A stretch of DNA of 64,000 nt from Thalassobaculum sp. OXR-137 (GTDB lineage Bacteria; Pseudomonadota; Alphaproteobacteria; Thalassobaculales; Thalassobaculaceae): assembly GCF_034377285.1 (NCBI RefSeq), contig NZ_CP139715.1:2216001-2280000 (forward strand), in the 5' to 3' direction. Under the pieces are notes generated by a model that saw only the letters and a program-made list of their open reading frames with translations, was not told the DNA's origin and ran no database searches. This document shows positions 1 to 8,576 of the stretch, piece after piece (the stretch's first letter is position 1; the number at the start of each line of letters is the position of its first letter). Both the position numbers and the translations under genes were made by a program.

Positions 1-1434
1 GGGTTCCTGACCCAGGACGGCTATCGCGACCATAGCGGCGGCGAGTCGAAGCGGGCGTCGGGCAATTTCGGCTGGCGGCTGAGCGACAGTGCGGAGACGC
101 GCTTCTATCTGAACGTCACCGATATCCAGCAGGACATCCCGGGATCGGTGACCAAGCACGCCGCACTGACCGATCCGAAGACGGCCGCGGCAGGGAACCT
201 GCGGCTGGATTATCAGCGCAACATGGAATCGGTGCGCTTCGCCAACAAGACGACGGTGGAGTTTGACGATGTGGTGGCCGAGTTCGGCGGCTATGCGATC
301 AACAAGCAGCTCGTCCATCCGATCTACCAGTATCTCGACTACACCTATAACGATGTCGGCGCCTTCGCCCGGGCGACCAACGAGCACACCCTGTTCGGTC
401 ATGGAAACACTCTGACCTTCGGGGTGAACGCGTTCGGCGGCTGGCTCGACAACCGGCAATATGTGAACAACCGCGGCAGCAAGGGCGCGCTGCTTTCCGG
501 CTCCGAGGATCGGTCGCTGAACGTGACCGGCTATGCGGAGAACGGGTTCGAGGTGACCACCGGGCTGACCCTGGTGACCGGCGTCCAGCTCGTCCATGCC
601 AACCGGGAGCGGGTCGACGAGGTCGACGACGCCACCGATACCTCCGGCGAGGCGGACTACACCTTCCTCAACCCGAAGATCGGCCTGCTGTGGCAGGTCG
701 ATCCGGACTGGCAGGTCTTCACCAATGTGTCGCGCAGCGGCGAGGCGCCGACCTTCAGCGAGGTGAGCTTCGCCTCCGGCACCACCCTGCTGGACATCAA
801 GCCGCAATACGCCACGACCTTCGAGATCGGCACCCGCGGTGAGCGGGAGGATTTCACCTGGGACCTGGCGGTATACCGTTCGCATCTGGAGAACGAGTAC
901 CAGTACTTCGATCTGGGCGGCGGCAACTACCGGGTGGTGAATGCCGACGAGACGATCCACCAGGGCATCGAGGCGGCGGTCGGTTGGGCCCCGGTCAAGG
1001 GGCTGTTCACCGACGGGCCGAACCCGGACCGGTTGTGGATCAACACGGCGTACACGTTCAGCGATTTCCGCTTCGACGGTGATCCAACCTACGGCGACAA
1101 CGACCTGCCCGGCGCGCCGCGGCATTTCCTGCGGGCGGAGCTGCTCTACAAGAGCCCGCACGGCTTCTATGCCGGCCCGAACGTGGAATGGGTGCCGCAG
1201 GCCTATTACGTCGACAACGAGAACTCCCGGGATACCGAGGCCTATGCGCTGCTCGGCTTCAAGGCCGGGTACGCGTATTCGGAGCACCTGTCGTTCTTCG
1301 TCGATGCCCGCAACCTGACCGATGAGAAATACATCGCGACCACCAGCGTGGCGGCGACGGCCAGTGACACGTCGGCCCTGTACGAGCCGGGTGTCGGCCG
1401 CGCGGTCTATGCGGGGCTGCGTCTGACCTGGTGA
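1..1434 (+). CDS. TonB-dependent outer-membrane receptor, C-terminal part (5' end outside window)
   Basis: The reading frame is open from base 1, so the gene begins upstream; 477 residues are visible. They look like the beta-barrel of a TonB-dependent receptor: alternating short hydrophobic/aromatic strands, a segment reading DWQVFTNVSRSGEAPTFSE, which is typical of the family, a late LFFVDARNL-like strand region and a C-terminal strand ending in LRLTW, whose terminal aromatic residue is the usual signal for outer-membrane assembly. The plug domain and TonB box would lie outside the window. These receptors import siderophores, vitamins or other scarce ligands using TonB energy. The ligand cannot be told from this part, and no TonB or ABC import genes follow; the next gene is a PAS_5-type protein 205 bp downstream. 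Confidence 0.88.
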   Translation, partial: GFLTQDGYRDHSGGESKRASGNFGWRLSDSAETRFYLNVTDIQQDIPGSVTKHAALTDPKTAAAGNLRLDYQRNMESVRFANKTTVEFDDVVAEFGGYAINKQLVHPIYQYLDYTYNDVGAFARATNEHTLFGHGNTLTFGVNAFGGWLDNRQYVNNRGSKGALLSGSEDRSLNVTGYAENGFEVTTGLTLVTGVQLVHANRERVDEVDDATDTSGEADYTFLNPKIGLLWQVDPDWQVFTNVSRSGEAPTFSEVSFASGTTLLDIKPQYATTFEIGTRGEREDFTWDLAVYRSHLENEYQYFDLGGGNYRVVNADETIHQGIEAAVGWAPVKGLFTDGPNPDRLWINTAYTFSDFRFDGDPTYGDNDLPGAPRHFLRAELLYKSPHGFYAGPNVEWVPQAYYVDNENSRDTEAYALLGFKAGYAYSEHLSFFVDARNLTDEKYIATTSVAATASDTSALYEPGVGRAVYAGLRLTW

Positions 1435-1639
1435 TCCGGACGGCCGGCGGCGTTTCCAGCGCCGTCGGCCGATCGCGAAGACGGGGCTAACGGTTTCTTC
1501 ATCAATCGGTATTAACTTTCAAAAATGTAGATCAACATACATAAAATTCTAGACATTCGATGAGAGCGGGATTGGGTGGAGTTGGCGCAGAGGGACGGCG
1601 CAGGCATCGCCAAGTGTCGCGGCTTGAGCAGGTAGAGCG

Positions 1640-2278
1640 GTGGCGTTTCGAGAGCAGAATTCAATCCAGGCGTTGCGGGACAGTTGGCCCGGCGCGTTCG
1701 TTGGAGACCGGCCGGCGTTGGACATGCGCCGCGAAGCCGTTCTCGTGGCGGACGGGCTGGTGGCGGCCGACTTCGCGCCGCTCGAGCGGCTGTTCGAGGG
1801 CATCCATACCGAACCGCCGGCCCTGCTCTGGTCCCCGAGCGAGGAGCAGCTTGCGGACGAGGTGCTGATCTTCCTCCGGCGATACTGGCTCGACCGGAAG
1901 CGCGGAGACGACCTGCCTCGCTCCCGGGAGATCGACGCCCTGGATCTGAAGCCGGCGCTCGGCTACCTCATGCTGATGGAACCGCAGGACGGGGAGACGG
2001 ACTTCCTGTACCGGGTCTACGGCTCCCGCATCGTCGACTATTCGCGGTTCGAGATGACCGGGAAGCGGGTCTGGGACGTGCCCTCGCCGTCGGTCGCGGC
2101 GTATTTCGTGGCGACGTATCGGGCGGTCTGCATCCGGCGCGAGCCGCTGTTTTCGTTCCACCGCGCCCGCCTCGACCAGTTCTACGCCCAGTGGCAACGG
2201 CTGATCCTGCCCTTCGTGAACGACGAGGGCGTGGTCGACCGGCTGCTGGTGGGCAACGTGCCGAGCGTCCAGCGCTGA
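1640..2278 (+). CDS. PAS_5-family (PF07310-like) protein
   Basis: A 212-residue soluble protein without signal peptide or membrane segments. The middle part (about residues 70-190) has the shape of the alphaproteobacterial PAS_5 family: a helix with a YWLDRKRGDDLP-type segment, an LKPALGYLMLMEP strand, an YRVYGSRIVDYSRFEMTGK core and a C-terminal strand with LILPFVNDEGVVDRLLVG. The same architecture recurs in the gene at 56476-57117 of this window. Family members are presumed small-molecule or redox sensors; a ligand is not known to me. Translation appears to begin at GTG (1640), with a weak AGGTAG upstream; an ATG at 1724 is the alternative. The upstream gap is AT-rich and probably carries the promoter. 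Confidence 0.7.
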   Translation: MAFREQNSIQALRDSWPGAFVGDRPALDMRREAVLVADGLVAADFAPLERLFEGIHTEPPALLWSPSEEQLADEVLIFLRRYWLDRKRGDDLPRSREIDALDLKPALGYLMLMEPQDGETDFLYRVYGSRIVDYSRFEMTGKRVWDVPSPSVAAYFVATYRAVCIRREPLFSFHRARLDQFYAQWQRLILPFVNDEGVVDRLLVGNVPSVQR

Positions 2279-2336
2279 CAGTCGGTGGGACGGCCGAGCC
2301 GGATCCTTCCGACCCGGCCCGGCCCTAGTTCAGCCG

Positions 2337-3473
2337 TCAGCCGGCATGGGGTGTGAGGATCTGGCGCACCGCTTCGCCGGACACCAGCTTGTCGAAGCCG
2401 GCATTCACCCCGTCGAAGCCCACATGCTCGCCGATGAGCTGATCCACGGGCAGGCGGCCCTGGCGGAAGGCCTCCAGATATTTCGGGATGTCGCGCACCG
2501 GCACGCAGGAGCCCATGTAGCTGCCGCGCACCGCGATCTCGCGGCTGACCAGATCGGCCGCCGGGATCGGGAAGTCCTCGCCCTGGGGCGACAGGCCAAC
2601 CGTCACGAGCTGGCCGCCGGTCTTCAGGATGTCGTAGCCGGTCTTCAGCGCCGGAATCACGCCGGCCCCTTCCAGCGAGACGTCCACGCCGCCGCCGGTC
2701 AGGTCCTTGATCTGCTGGACATGGTCGGGCTCGCGGGCGTCGATGGTGTGATGGGCGCCGAGCTGGCGGGCGAGGCCGAGCTTGGCCGGGTTGATGTCCA
2801 CCGCGATCACCTGCGCCGCGCCGCCGAGAATGGCGCCGAGCATGGCGGAGAAGCCGACACCGCCGAGGCCGATCACGGCGACCTTGTCGCCCGGTGCGAC
2901 GCGGGCGGCGTTCAGGGCGGCCCCGACGCCGGTCATCACCGCGCAGCCGAAGATGGCGGCGGTCTCCAGCGGGATGTCGCTGTCGATCTTCACCACCGAT
3001 CCCCGGTCGACCACGGCGTATTCGGCGAAGCAGGACACGCCGGTCTGGTGATTGATCGGGTTGCCCTTGGAATCCTTCAGGCGCTTGCCGCCGCCCATCA
3101 GGTCGCCCTTGGCGCGGGCGATGGCGTGGGTCTCGCAGATCTGCGGCCGGCCTTCCTGGCAGCGGATGCAGCGGCCGCAGGAGGCGGAGAACTGGAAGAC
3201 GACCGGGTCGCCGACCTTGATGTCGCGGATGCCCGGGCCGACTTCGACCACTTCGCCGGCGCCCTCGTGGCCGAGCACGACCGGCAGCGGGCGGGGGCGC
3301 GATCCGTTCATCACGGACAGGTCCGAATGGCAGAGACCGGCGCCGATGATCTTGACCAGCAGCTCGCCCGAACCCGGCGGATCCAGTTCCACCTCCTCGA
3401 TGGCGAGGGGAACGCTCTTGGCATAGGGCATCGGTGCCCCGATCTCGCGCAGGACGCAGGCACGCATCTTCAT
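2337..3473 (-). CDS. Zinc-dependent alcohol dehydrogenase (class III-like MDR family)
   Basis: A 378-residue medium-chain dehydrogenase. Catalytic zinc ligands are seen in GLCHSDLS and in GHEGAG near the N-terminus; a structural zinc site is formed by the cysteines in SCGRCIRCQEGRPQIC. The nucleotide fold GLGGVGFSAMLGAILGG is followed by VIAVDI, whose acidic residue points to NAD rather than NADP. Length and motif order match class III-like alcohol/formaldehyde dehydrogenases, but there is no glutathione-specific signature that I can rely on, so the substrate is open. It is on the same strand as the metallophosphoesterase and hldD upstream, 111 bp after the former, so it is probably its own unit. 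A long open frame runs antisense to it and is not real. Confidence 0.88.
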   Translation of the reverse strand: MKMRACVLREIGAPMPYAKSVPLAIEEVELDPPGSGELLVKIIGAGLCHSDLSVMNGSRPRPLPVVLGHEGAGEVVEVGPGIRDIKVGDPVVFQFSASCGRCIRCQEGRPQICETHAIARAKGDLMGGGKRLKDSKGNPINHQTGVSCFAEYAVVDRGSVVKIDSDIPLETAAIFGCAVMTGVGAALNAARVAPGDKVAVIGLGGVGFSAMLGAILGGAAQVIAVDINPAKLGLARQLGAHHTIDAREPDHVQQIKDLTGGGVDVSLEGAGVIPALKTGYDILKTGGQLVTVGLSPQGEDFPIPAADLVSREIAVRGSYMGSCVPVRDIPKYLEAFRQGRLPVDQLIGEHVGFDGVNAGFDKLVSGEAVRQILTPHAG

Positions 3474-3584
3474 CTGACTTTTCCTCCGGGCGTCTCGATT
3501 GGACGTCGATCTTTGGTGGGTTTGTGTCCGAGCCTATCGCGGGCACCTGCGTCCCGCCAAGCCACGGAAACGCCGGGCCCCGTG

Positions 3585-4409
3585 TCAGCCGACGATCGTG
3601 CGCAGGTAGGGCTCGATGCCGCGGCTGTGGTCCCACTGCCGGGGATAGCCGAGCGACACCTCCTCGAAGCGGGTGTCGCCGCGCATGTCGGTGCGCCTCG
3701 TGTGCAGATGGCCGGTGACGACCGCATAGGCGTCGAAGCGGGTGTGCCAGTCCTCGGTCAGGACAGTGCCGCACCAGGGGGTGAAGCGCGGCACCCGCGG
3801 GATGCGCACCAGGTCGTGGCGCAGCGGCCAGTGGTTCACCAGCACGGGGCGGGTGCCGGCGGGGATTTCCGCCCGCAGGCGCCGCTCGGTCTCGGCGAGC
3901 CGTGCGTGGCACCAGGCGATGCGGCTGTCATAGGGGAGCGGCGACAGCAGGATCTCGTCGCTGCAGACGTTGTGGGTCTCCTCCGCCCATTCGACCACCG
4001 ACTCGAGCGGTACGTCCGCCGGCCGGAAGCTGTAGTCGTAGAGCAGGAACATCGGCGCGATGGCCAGCCGGCCGACCCCGCGCGGGACCGGACCGGGCCA
4101 CAGCGGGTAGGGGTCCTCCGGGGTGAGCACGCCGAGCGACCGGGCGCGGGCGACCAGCGCCTCGTAGCGCGCCACCCCGACGGGCTCGTCGGAGCTCGGC
4201 CGCGACCACAGCTCGTGATTGCCGGGCACCCAGATCACCTGGGCGAACCGGTCGGCCAGCAGCGCCAGGGCGTCGGCCACCATGTCGATCCGCTCGGCCA
4301 CGTCGCCGGCGACGATCAGCCAGTCGTCGCGATGCGGCGGCAGGGCGTCCAGCGCCTCGCGGTTGACCGTCCCCGCCAGATGCAGGTCGGAGATCGCCAG
4401 CAGCCGCAT
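3585..4409 (-). CDS. Metallophosphoesterase (calcineurin-like)
   Basis: A 274-residue cytosolic phosphoesterase. The binuclear metal site motifs of the calcineurin superfamily are visible: MRLLAISDLHL at the N-terminus (D-x-H), WLIVAGDVAE (GD), VIWVPGNHELW (GNHE), and later VNHWPLRHD and VVTGHLHTRR (GHxH). The substrate could be a nucleotide, phosphoprotein or sugar phosphate and cannot be assigned. It starts 18 bp after hldD on the same strand, so the two are probably co-transcribed; a role in envelope sugar-phosphate turnover would be a guess from that linkage only. Confidence 0.85.
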   Translation of the reverse strand: MRLLAISDLHLAGTVNREALDALPPHRDDWLIVAGDVAERIDMVADALALLADRFAQVIWVPGNHELWSRPSSDEPVGVARYEALVARARSLGVLTPEDPYPLWPGPVPRGVGRLAIAPMFLLYDYSFRPADVPLESVVEWAEETHNVCSDEILLSPLPYDSRIAWCHARLAETERRLRAEIPAGTRPVLVNHWPLRHDLVRIPRVPRFTPWCGTVLTEDWHTRFDAYAVVTGHLHTRRTDMRGDTRFEEVSLGYPRQWDHSRGIEPYLRTIVG

Positions 4410-4427
4410 CCGCCCGCTCCCCGGCGC

Positions 4428-5411
4428 TCAGCGGTACGGGTCGTCGGAGGTGAGGAAGCCCTTCACGTAGCGCCGCACGCCTTCCTCCAGGGAGGTGAAC
4501 TGCTCCGGATAGCCGGCCTCGCGCAGCCGGTCCATGCGCGCCTGGGTGAAGTATTGGTAGCGGTCGCGGATCGCCTCGGGCATCTCGATGAACTCGATCC
4601 GCTCCTCCTGACCGAGGGCCGAGAACACCGCGCGGGCGAGGTCGGCGAAGCTGCGGGCCGAGCCGGTGCCTAGGTTGAAGATGCCATTCACATGCGGCGT
4701 CTCCAGCAGCCACAGCATCACCCGCACGCAGTCGTCCACATAGACGAAGTCGCGGAGCTGCCCGCCGTCGGGATAGTCCGGGTTGTGGGAGGTGAAGAGC
4801 TTGGCGCTCTCGCCGGCGGCGATCTTCGGGGTGATCTGGGCGATCACGCTCTTCATCGTCCCCTTGTGGTACTCGTTCGGGCCGTAGACGTTGAAGAACT
4901 TGAGCCCGACCCATTGCGGCGGGTGCACCCCGGCCGCCGCCATCTTCACCGCCTGCCGGTCGAAGGCGTGCTTGGACCAGCCATAGGCGTTCATCGGCCG
5001 CAGGGTGGAAAGGCCTTCCGGGCTGTCGTCATCTTCGAACCCGGCGGCGCCGTCCCCATAGGTAGCGGCCGAGGAGGCGTAGATCAGCCGGGTGCGGGTC
5101 TCCGCGCACCAATGCCAGAGCCGGGTCGGCAGGGTGATGTTCTCGCGCACGATCAGGTCGGCGTCGCGCTCGGTGGTCGCCGAGATGGCGCCCAGGTGGA
5201 AGATCGCCTCCACGTCGCCGCGATGGTCGTTGAGGAAGTCGAAGAAATCTTCCGGCGGCACGATGGCGGCCAGGTCGCGCTTGGCGATGTTGCGCCACTT
5301 GTCGTCGGTGCCTAGGCGGTCGACCACGACGATGTCCCCGCCCACCGCCTCCTCAAGGCCGGCGACGAGGTTGGACCCGATGAAACCGGCGCCGCCGGTG
5401 ACGATGATCAT
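4428..5411 (-). CDS. hldD: ADP-L-glycero-D-manno-heptose 6-epimerase
   Basis: A 327-residue extended short-chain dehydrogenase that inverts C6 of ADP-D-glycero-D-manno-heptose to supply L,D-heptose for the LPS inner core. The NADP-binding start MIIVTGGAGFIGSNLVAGLE, the DRLGTDDKWRNIAKRDL segment characteristic of HldD/RfaD, the IFHLGAISATTERDAD segment and the YGWSKHAFD (YxxxK) catalytic motif are all present, and the length is that of the family. No other LPS core genes are adjacent. The start codon faces a divergent gap that contains copy A of the window's palindromic element. The metallophosphoesterase follows directly. Confidence 0.95.
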   Translation of the reverse strand: MIIVTGGAGFIGSNLVAGLEEAVGGDIVVVDRLGTDDKWRNIAKRDLAAIVPPEDFFDFLNDHRGDVEAIFHLGAISATTERDADLIVRENITLPTRLWHWCAETRTRLIYASSAATYGDGAAGFEDDDSPEGLSTLRPMNAYGWSKHAFDRQAVKMAAAGVHPPQWVGLKFFNVYGPNEYHKGTMKSVIAQITPKIAAGESAKLFTSHNPDYPDGGQLRDFVYVDDCVRVMLWLLETPHVNGIFNLGTGSARSFADLARAVFSALGQEERIEFIEMPEAIRDRYQYFTQARMDRLREAGYPEQFTSLEEGVRRYVKGFLTSDDPYR

Positions 5412-5712
5412 GGCTTGGATGGGCTCCCGAACGGACGGATCTGAATCGGCCCCAAGCTACACGAAGCGTTCCCGCGACCCAACGGTTTGCACCCTCTCTA
5501 TACCCTCTTATTCCGTCATCCCGGACGAGACCGGACCCGATCCGGGCTCGGGCCGGGACCCATGGGGCGAGGCACGGTCCCGGCCCGCCCCCGGGTCGAG
5601 CCCGGGGCCGTCCGGGATGACGTGAAAGAGCGAGGACGGCGGACACCGAACAACCCCATCCTTGATCCCGCGCCGCAGCGATGACATATCCACATGGTCC
5701 AGGAGGTGAGCC
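5412..5712. other. Gene-free divergent gap holding palindromic repeat copy A
   Basis: Between the start codons of hldD and ubiK there is no credible gene. The centre is occupied by the 109-bp palindromic element; the flanks must contain both promoters. The ubiK side carries a clear ribosome binding site, CAGGAGGTGAGCC, directly before its ATG. Confidence 0.7.
5514..5622. repeat. Dispersed palindromic element, copy A
   Basis: Begins CGTCATCCCGGA and ends with its exact complement TCCGGGATGACG; an inner pair, GGCCGGGACC and GGTCCCGGCC, forms a second nested stem. The same plan occurs at 35497, 37675 and 48571. Copy A is the only one lying between divergent rather than convergent genes. Confidence 0.9.
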
Positions 5713-6087
5713 ATGCAGACCCGCAGCCGTTTGTTCGACGATCTGGCCCGTGTGGCCAACGGGGCGCTCAGCGCCGCCGCCGGCGTCCGCGCCGAAATCG
5801 AGCAGCTCGTCCATCAGCAGTTCGAGCGCTTCCTGGCCGACCGCGATCTCGTCACCCGCGAGGAGTTCGAGGCGGTCGAGGCGATGGCCCTCAAAGCGCG
5901 GCGCGAGCAGGCCGACCTGCAGGCGCGCATCGCCGACCTCGAAGCCAAGCTCGGCGAGGCCAAGAAGACCGCCACGAAGCGCAAGGCGGCGAGCGGCGAC
6001 CGCCGGCGGGCGACCACCACCACGGCCACCCGGCGCACGGCGACGCGGAAGACAAAGACCGACGAGACACCGCCCAAAGACGAGTGA
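5713..6087 (+). CDS. ubiK: UbiK/BMFP-family ubiquinone biosynthesis accessory factor
   Basis: A 124-residue protein with the BMFP layout: an N-terminal amphipathic part (MQTRSRLFDDLARVANGALS), then EIEQLVHQQFERFLADRDLVTREEFEAVEAMALKAR, followed by a coiled coil (about residues 55-85) and a lysine/arginine/threonine-rich basic tail. Known members (YqiC/UbiK) trimerise, bind membranes and help assemble the soluble ubiquinone-synthesis complex under aerobic conditions. The tail of alternating Thr-Arg-Lys is low complexity and longer than the enterobacterial version. Strong ribosome binding site AGGAGGTGA. In many alphaproteobacteria this gene precedes ybjN and proC, as here. Confidence 0.82.
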   Translation: MQTRSRLFDDLARVANGALSAAAGVRAEIEQLVHQQFERFLADRDLVTREEFEAVEAMALKARREQADLQARIADLEAKLGEAKKTATKRKAASGDRRRATTTTATRRTATRKTKTDETPPKDE

Positions 6088-6398
6088 TTCGGCCAACTCC
6101 CGACGGGGCTTTCGCACCTGCGGGAAACCGGCCCCCGTGCGGCGTTTCAGAACTCCCGGCAGGGAAGTCCCCGATTTCAATGACTTCCGACAGGCGCTGA
6201 ATATCGCGTGTGAAGCATCTCGCTGACGCAAAATCTTGTGTTGAATGGGCGTCACCAGTTTGTGAGGCTATTCCTTGTGGTGATTCGGCGGCCCACACCA
6301 CATGATGTGGCCGACCTGAGCAGATTGTCGGTCGATCTCTCCCGACCCCGGGCCGCCCCGACGCGCCGGTCAGCGCGCCAAAGGGGGAACATCCCGAC
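6088..6398. other. Gene-free gap between ubiK and ybjN
   Basis: About 310 bp without a supportable reading frame. It contains a GGCCCACACCACATGATGTGGCC-like partial dyad near 6290-6314 and the GGGGGA ribosome binding site of the next gene; no terminator with a T-run and no riboswitch that I recognise. Confidence 0.5.
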
Positions 6399-6902
6399 AT
6401 GTCGGTCACCTATGTCGATTCCACCGTCGTCCATCAAAATCCGCTAGATCTGCTCGAGGAACTGGTCGGGGCCAACGAATGGGCCTTCGACCGGGCCGGC
6501 TCCGACGAAATGGCCGTGGAGATCTCCGGCCGCTGGTGCGACTACCGACTGTACTTCCTGTGGCAGGAGGATCTCGGCGCGCTGCACTTCTCCTGCCTGC
6601 TGGAAAGCAAGGTCCCGGCGGAGAAGCGGCGCGAGGTCTGCGTGCTGCTCACCCTGCTGAACGAGAAGCTCTGGCTCGGCCATTTCGACCTCGGCTCCGA
6701 CGACGGCGTGCCGATGTACCGGCATACGCTGCTCGTGCGCGGGACCGGCGGCGTGTCGGTGGAGCAGATGGAGGATCTGGTCGAGGTCGCCCTCAGCGAG
6801 GCCGAGCGGTTCTTCCCGGCCTTCCAGTTCGTGATCTGGGGCGGTAAGACGGCGGAGGAGGCGGTCGCCGCCTCCATGCTCGACGTCGCCGGAGAAGCCT
6901 GA
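6399..6902 (+). CDS. YbjN-domain protein
   Basis: A 167-residue cytosolic protein with the YbjN fold signature: an N-terminal helix (NPLDLLEELVGANEWAFDRA), a strand pair with GRWCDYRLYFLWQEDLGALHFSC, then the PAEKRREVCVLLTLLNEKLWLGHFDLG helix-strand and a C-terminal VEVALSEAERFFPAFQFVIWGGKT segment. YbjN proteins are thought to act as type III secretion-chaperone-like or regulatory adaptors; no enzymatic residues are apparent. It lies 42 bp upstream of proC on the same strand and is likely co-transcribed with it, which is a conserved alphaproteobacterial order. Confidence 0.85.
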   Translation: MSVTYVDSTVVHQNPLDLLEELVGANEWAFDRAGSDEMAVEISGRWCDYRLYFLWQEDLGALHFSCLLESKVPAEKRREVCVLLTLLNEKLWLGHFDLGSDDGVPMYRHTLLVRGTGGVSVEQMEDLVEVALSEAERFFPAFQFVIWGGKTAEEAVAASMLDVAGEA

Positions 6903-6944
6903 CAGCCTCTCCGAAGCGGAGGCTGACAAGAAAAGGCTGAGGAA

Positions 6945-7763
6945 ATGACCAAACCCCTGGTGCTCATCGGCTGCGGCAAGATGGGCGGAGCGATGCTGGC
7001 CGGCTGGCTGGAGAGCGGAGAAGCGGCCGGCGGCGTGCATGTCGTCGAACCCCATGCCGAGGCCATGGGCGATCTGGCCAAGCGCGACGGGGTGACCGTC
7101 TATGCGGCGGCCGAAGACCTGCCCGGCGACCTGACCCCCAGCGTGGTGATCCTGGCGGTGAAGCCGCAGATGATGGACGACGCCCTGGTGCCGCTGGCGA
7201 AACTCGGCGGCTCGGGCGCCTATTTCCTGTCGATCGCCGCGGGCAAGACAATCGGCTATTTCGAGAACAAGCTGGGCGCCGCCGCGCCGATCGTGCGCGC
7301 CATGCCGAACACCCCGGCGGCGGTCGGGCGGGGCATCACCGCCTATGTTGCCAACGACCATGTGAGCGAGGCGCAGAAGGCCCAGGCCCACCGGCTGCTG
7401 GAAGCGGTCGGCGAGGCGGTCGAGGCCGAGACCGAGGACCAGATCGACGCGGTGACCGCCCTGTCCGGTGGCGGGCCGGCCTATGTCTTCCTGCTGATCG
7501 AGACCCTGGCGGCCGCCGGCGTGAAGGCGGGCCTGCCCGAAGAGATGGCCATGCGCCTGGCTCGGGCGACGGTGTCGGGATCGGGCGAACTTGCCCGGCG
7601 GTCCTCGGAGGAGGCCTCCCAGCTCCGGATCAACGTGACCAGCCCCGGCGGCACCACGGCCGAGGCGCTCAAGGTGCTGATGGCCGAGGGCACCGGTATC
7701 CAGCCGATCTTCGACAAGGCCATCGCCGCCGCCACCGCGCGGTCGAAGGAGCTCGCCGGCTGA
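6945..7763 (+). CDS. proC: Pyrroline-5-carboxylate reductase
   Basis: A 272-residue enzyme that reduces pyrroline-5-carboxylate to proline with NAD(P)H, the last step of proline synthesis. The Rossmann start is LVLIGCGKMGGAMLAGWLES; VRAMPNTPAAVGRG and the C-terminal signature DAVTALSGGGPAYVFLLIE are diagnostic, and the final GGTTAEALKVL helix is as expected. Length matches the family. A GAGG ribosome binding site lies just before the ATG. It sits between ybjN and a TetR-like regulator on the same strand. Confidence 0.96.
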   Translation: MTKPLVLIGCGKMGGAMLAGWLESGEAAGGVHVVEPHAEAMGDLAKRDGVTVYAAAEDLPGDLTPSVVILAVKPQMMDDALVPLAKLGGSGAYFLSIAAGKTIGYFENKLGAAAPIVRAMPNTPAAVGRGITAYVANDHVSEAQKAQAHRLLEAVGEAVEAETEDQIDAVTALSGGGPAYVFLLIETLAAAGVKAGLPEEMAMRLARATVSGSGELARRSSEEASQLRINVTSPGGTTAEALKVLMAEGTGIQPIFDKAIAAATARSKELAG

Positions 7764-7829
7764 TCCCGCCGGCCGGCTTCTTGATGCGGCCGTCTTGATG
7801 ATGGGGCGCGAGGGGGCATATCCATCGGT

Positions 7830-8474
7830 ATGACGGACGCAAGCGACATGGCGGGCGAACCCGCGACGGCCACCGACCTGCTGGTCGACGCGGCCCTTGA
7901 GATGGCCGCCACCGAGAGCTGGCGGTCGGTGACTCTGGCCGGTGCGGCGGCGCGGGCTGGTCTCGACCCGCTGACGGCGCGCCGGACCCTGCGCTGCAAG
8001 GCGGGGCTGCTGGCGGCGATCTCCGGCCGGGTCGATGCCGGGATGATGGCCGCCCTGGACGAGGACGCCACCGATCCGGCGATTCCCGTACGGGACCGCC
8101 TGTTCGAGGCGCTGATGGCGCGGCTCGACGTGGTCGCGGCGAACCGGGAGGCGTTCCTGTCGATCCTCGACGGCCTGCCGCGCGATCCGGGCACCGCTCT
8201 TGCCAGCCTGCCGAGCCTCGGCCGGTCGATGGCCCGCACCCTGGAGGCGGTCGGCGAACGCACTCGTCCGCCCTTCGGCCCGCTGAAGGTGAAGGGTCTC
8301 GCCGTGGTCTGGATGGCGACTTTGCGCGTTTGGCGCACCGACGACAGCCCCGACATGGCCGTGACGATGAAGGCGCTGGACACCTATCTCTCCCGGGCCG
8401 AGGAGATGGCAAATACCTTCATACCGGGGGCCCGCGTGGTTAACGCGCCGGCCGCCGCCGATCAGCCGATGTAA
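7830..8474 (+). CDS. TetR/AcrR-like helix-turn-helix protein
   Basis: A 214-residue protein whose first 60 residues resemble a TetR DNA-binding domain: ATDLLVDAALEMAATESWRSVTL, then AGAAARAGLDPLTARRTL as the helix-turn-helix. The rest is alpha-helical, as in TetR ligand-binding domains, with a VKGLAVVWMATLRVW helix that also recalls the COQ9-like branch of this superfamily. The target is unknown. There is no clear ribosome binding site before the ATG at 7830; an ATG at 7848 is an alternative. It follows proC by 66 bp. Confidence 0.65.
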   Translation: MTDASDMAGEPATATDLLVDAALEMAATESWRSVTLAGAAARAGLDPLTARRTLRCKAGLLAAISGRVDAGMMAALDEDATDPAIPVRDRLFEALMARLDVVAANREAFLSILDGLPRDPGTALASLPSLGRSMARTLEAVGERTRPPFGPLKVKGLAVVWMATLRVWRTDDSPDMAVTMKALDTYLSRAEEMANTFIPGARVVNAPAAADQPM

Positions 8475-8576
8475 TCGAACCGACTTCTAACTTGCGGGCC
8501 GGGATGACGCTGGGTAAGGTCGCGCCTCTTTTCCCGGGAGCCTTTCCGCCCCGCCCGCTACATCGCCGGTTGGTTC

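Noticed and set aside
2346-4673. A 775-residue plus-strand frame over the alcohol dehydrogenase and phosphoesterase genes
   Set aside because: Antisense shadow of two clearly recognised genes; composition rich in Gly, Ala, His, Asp without any motif.
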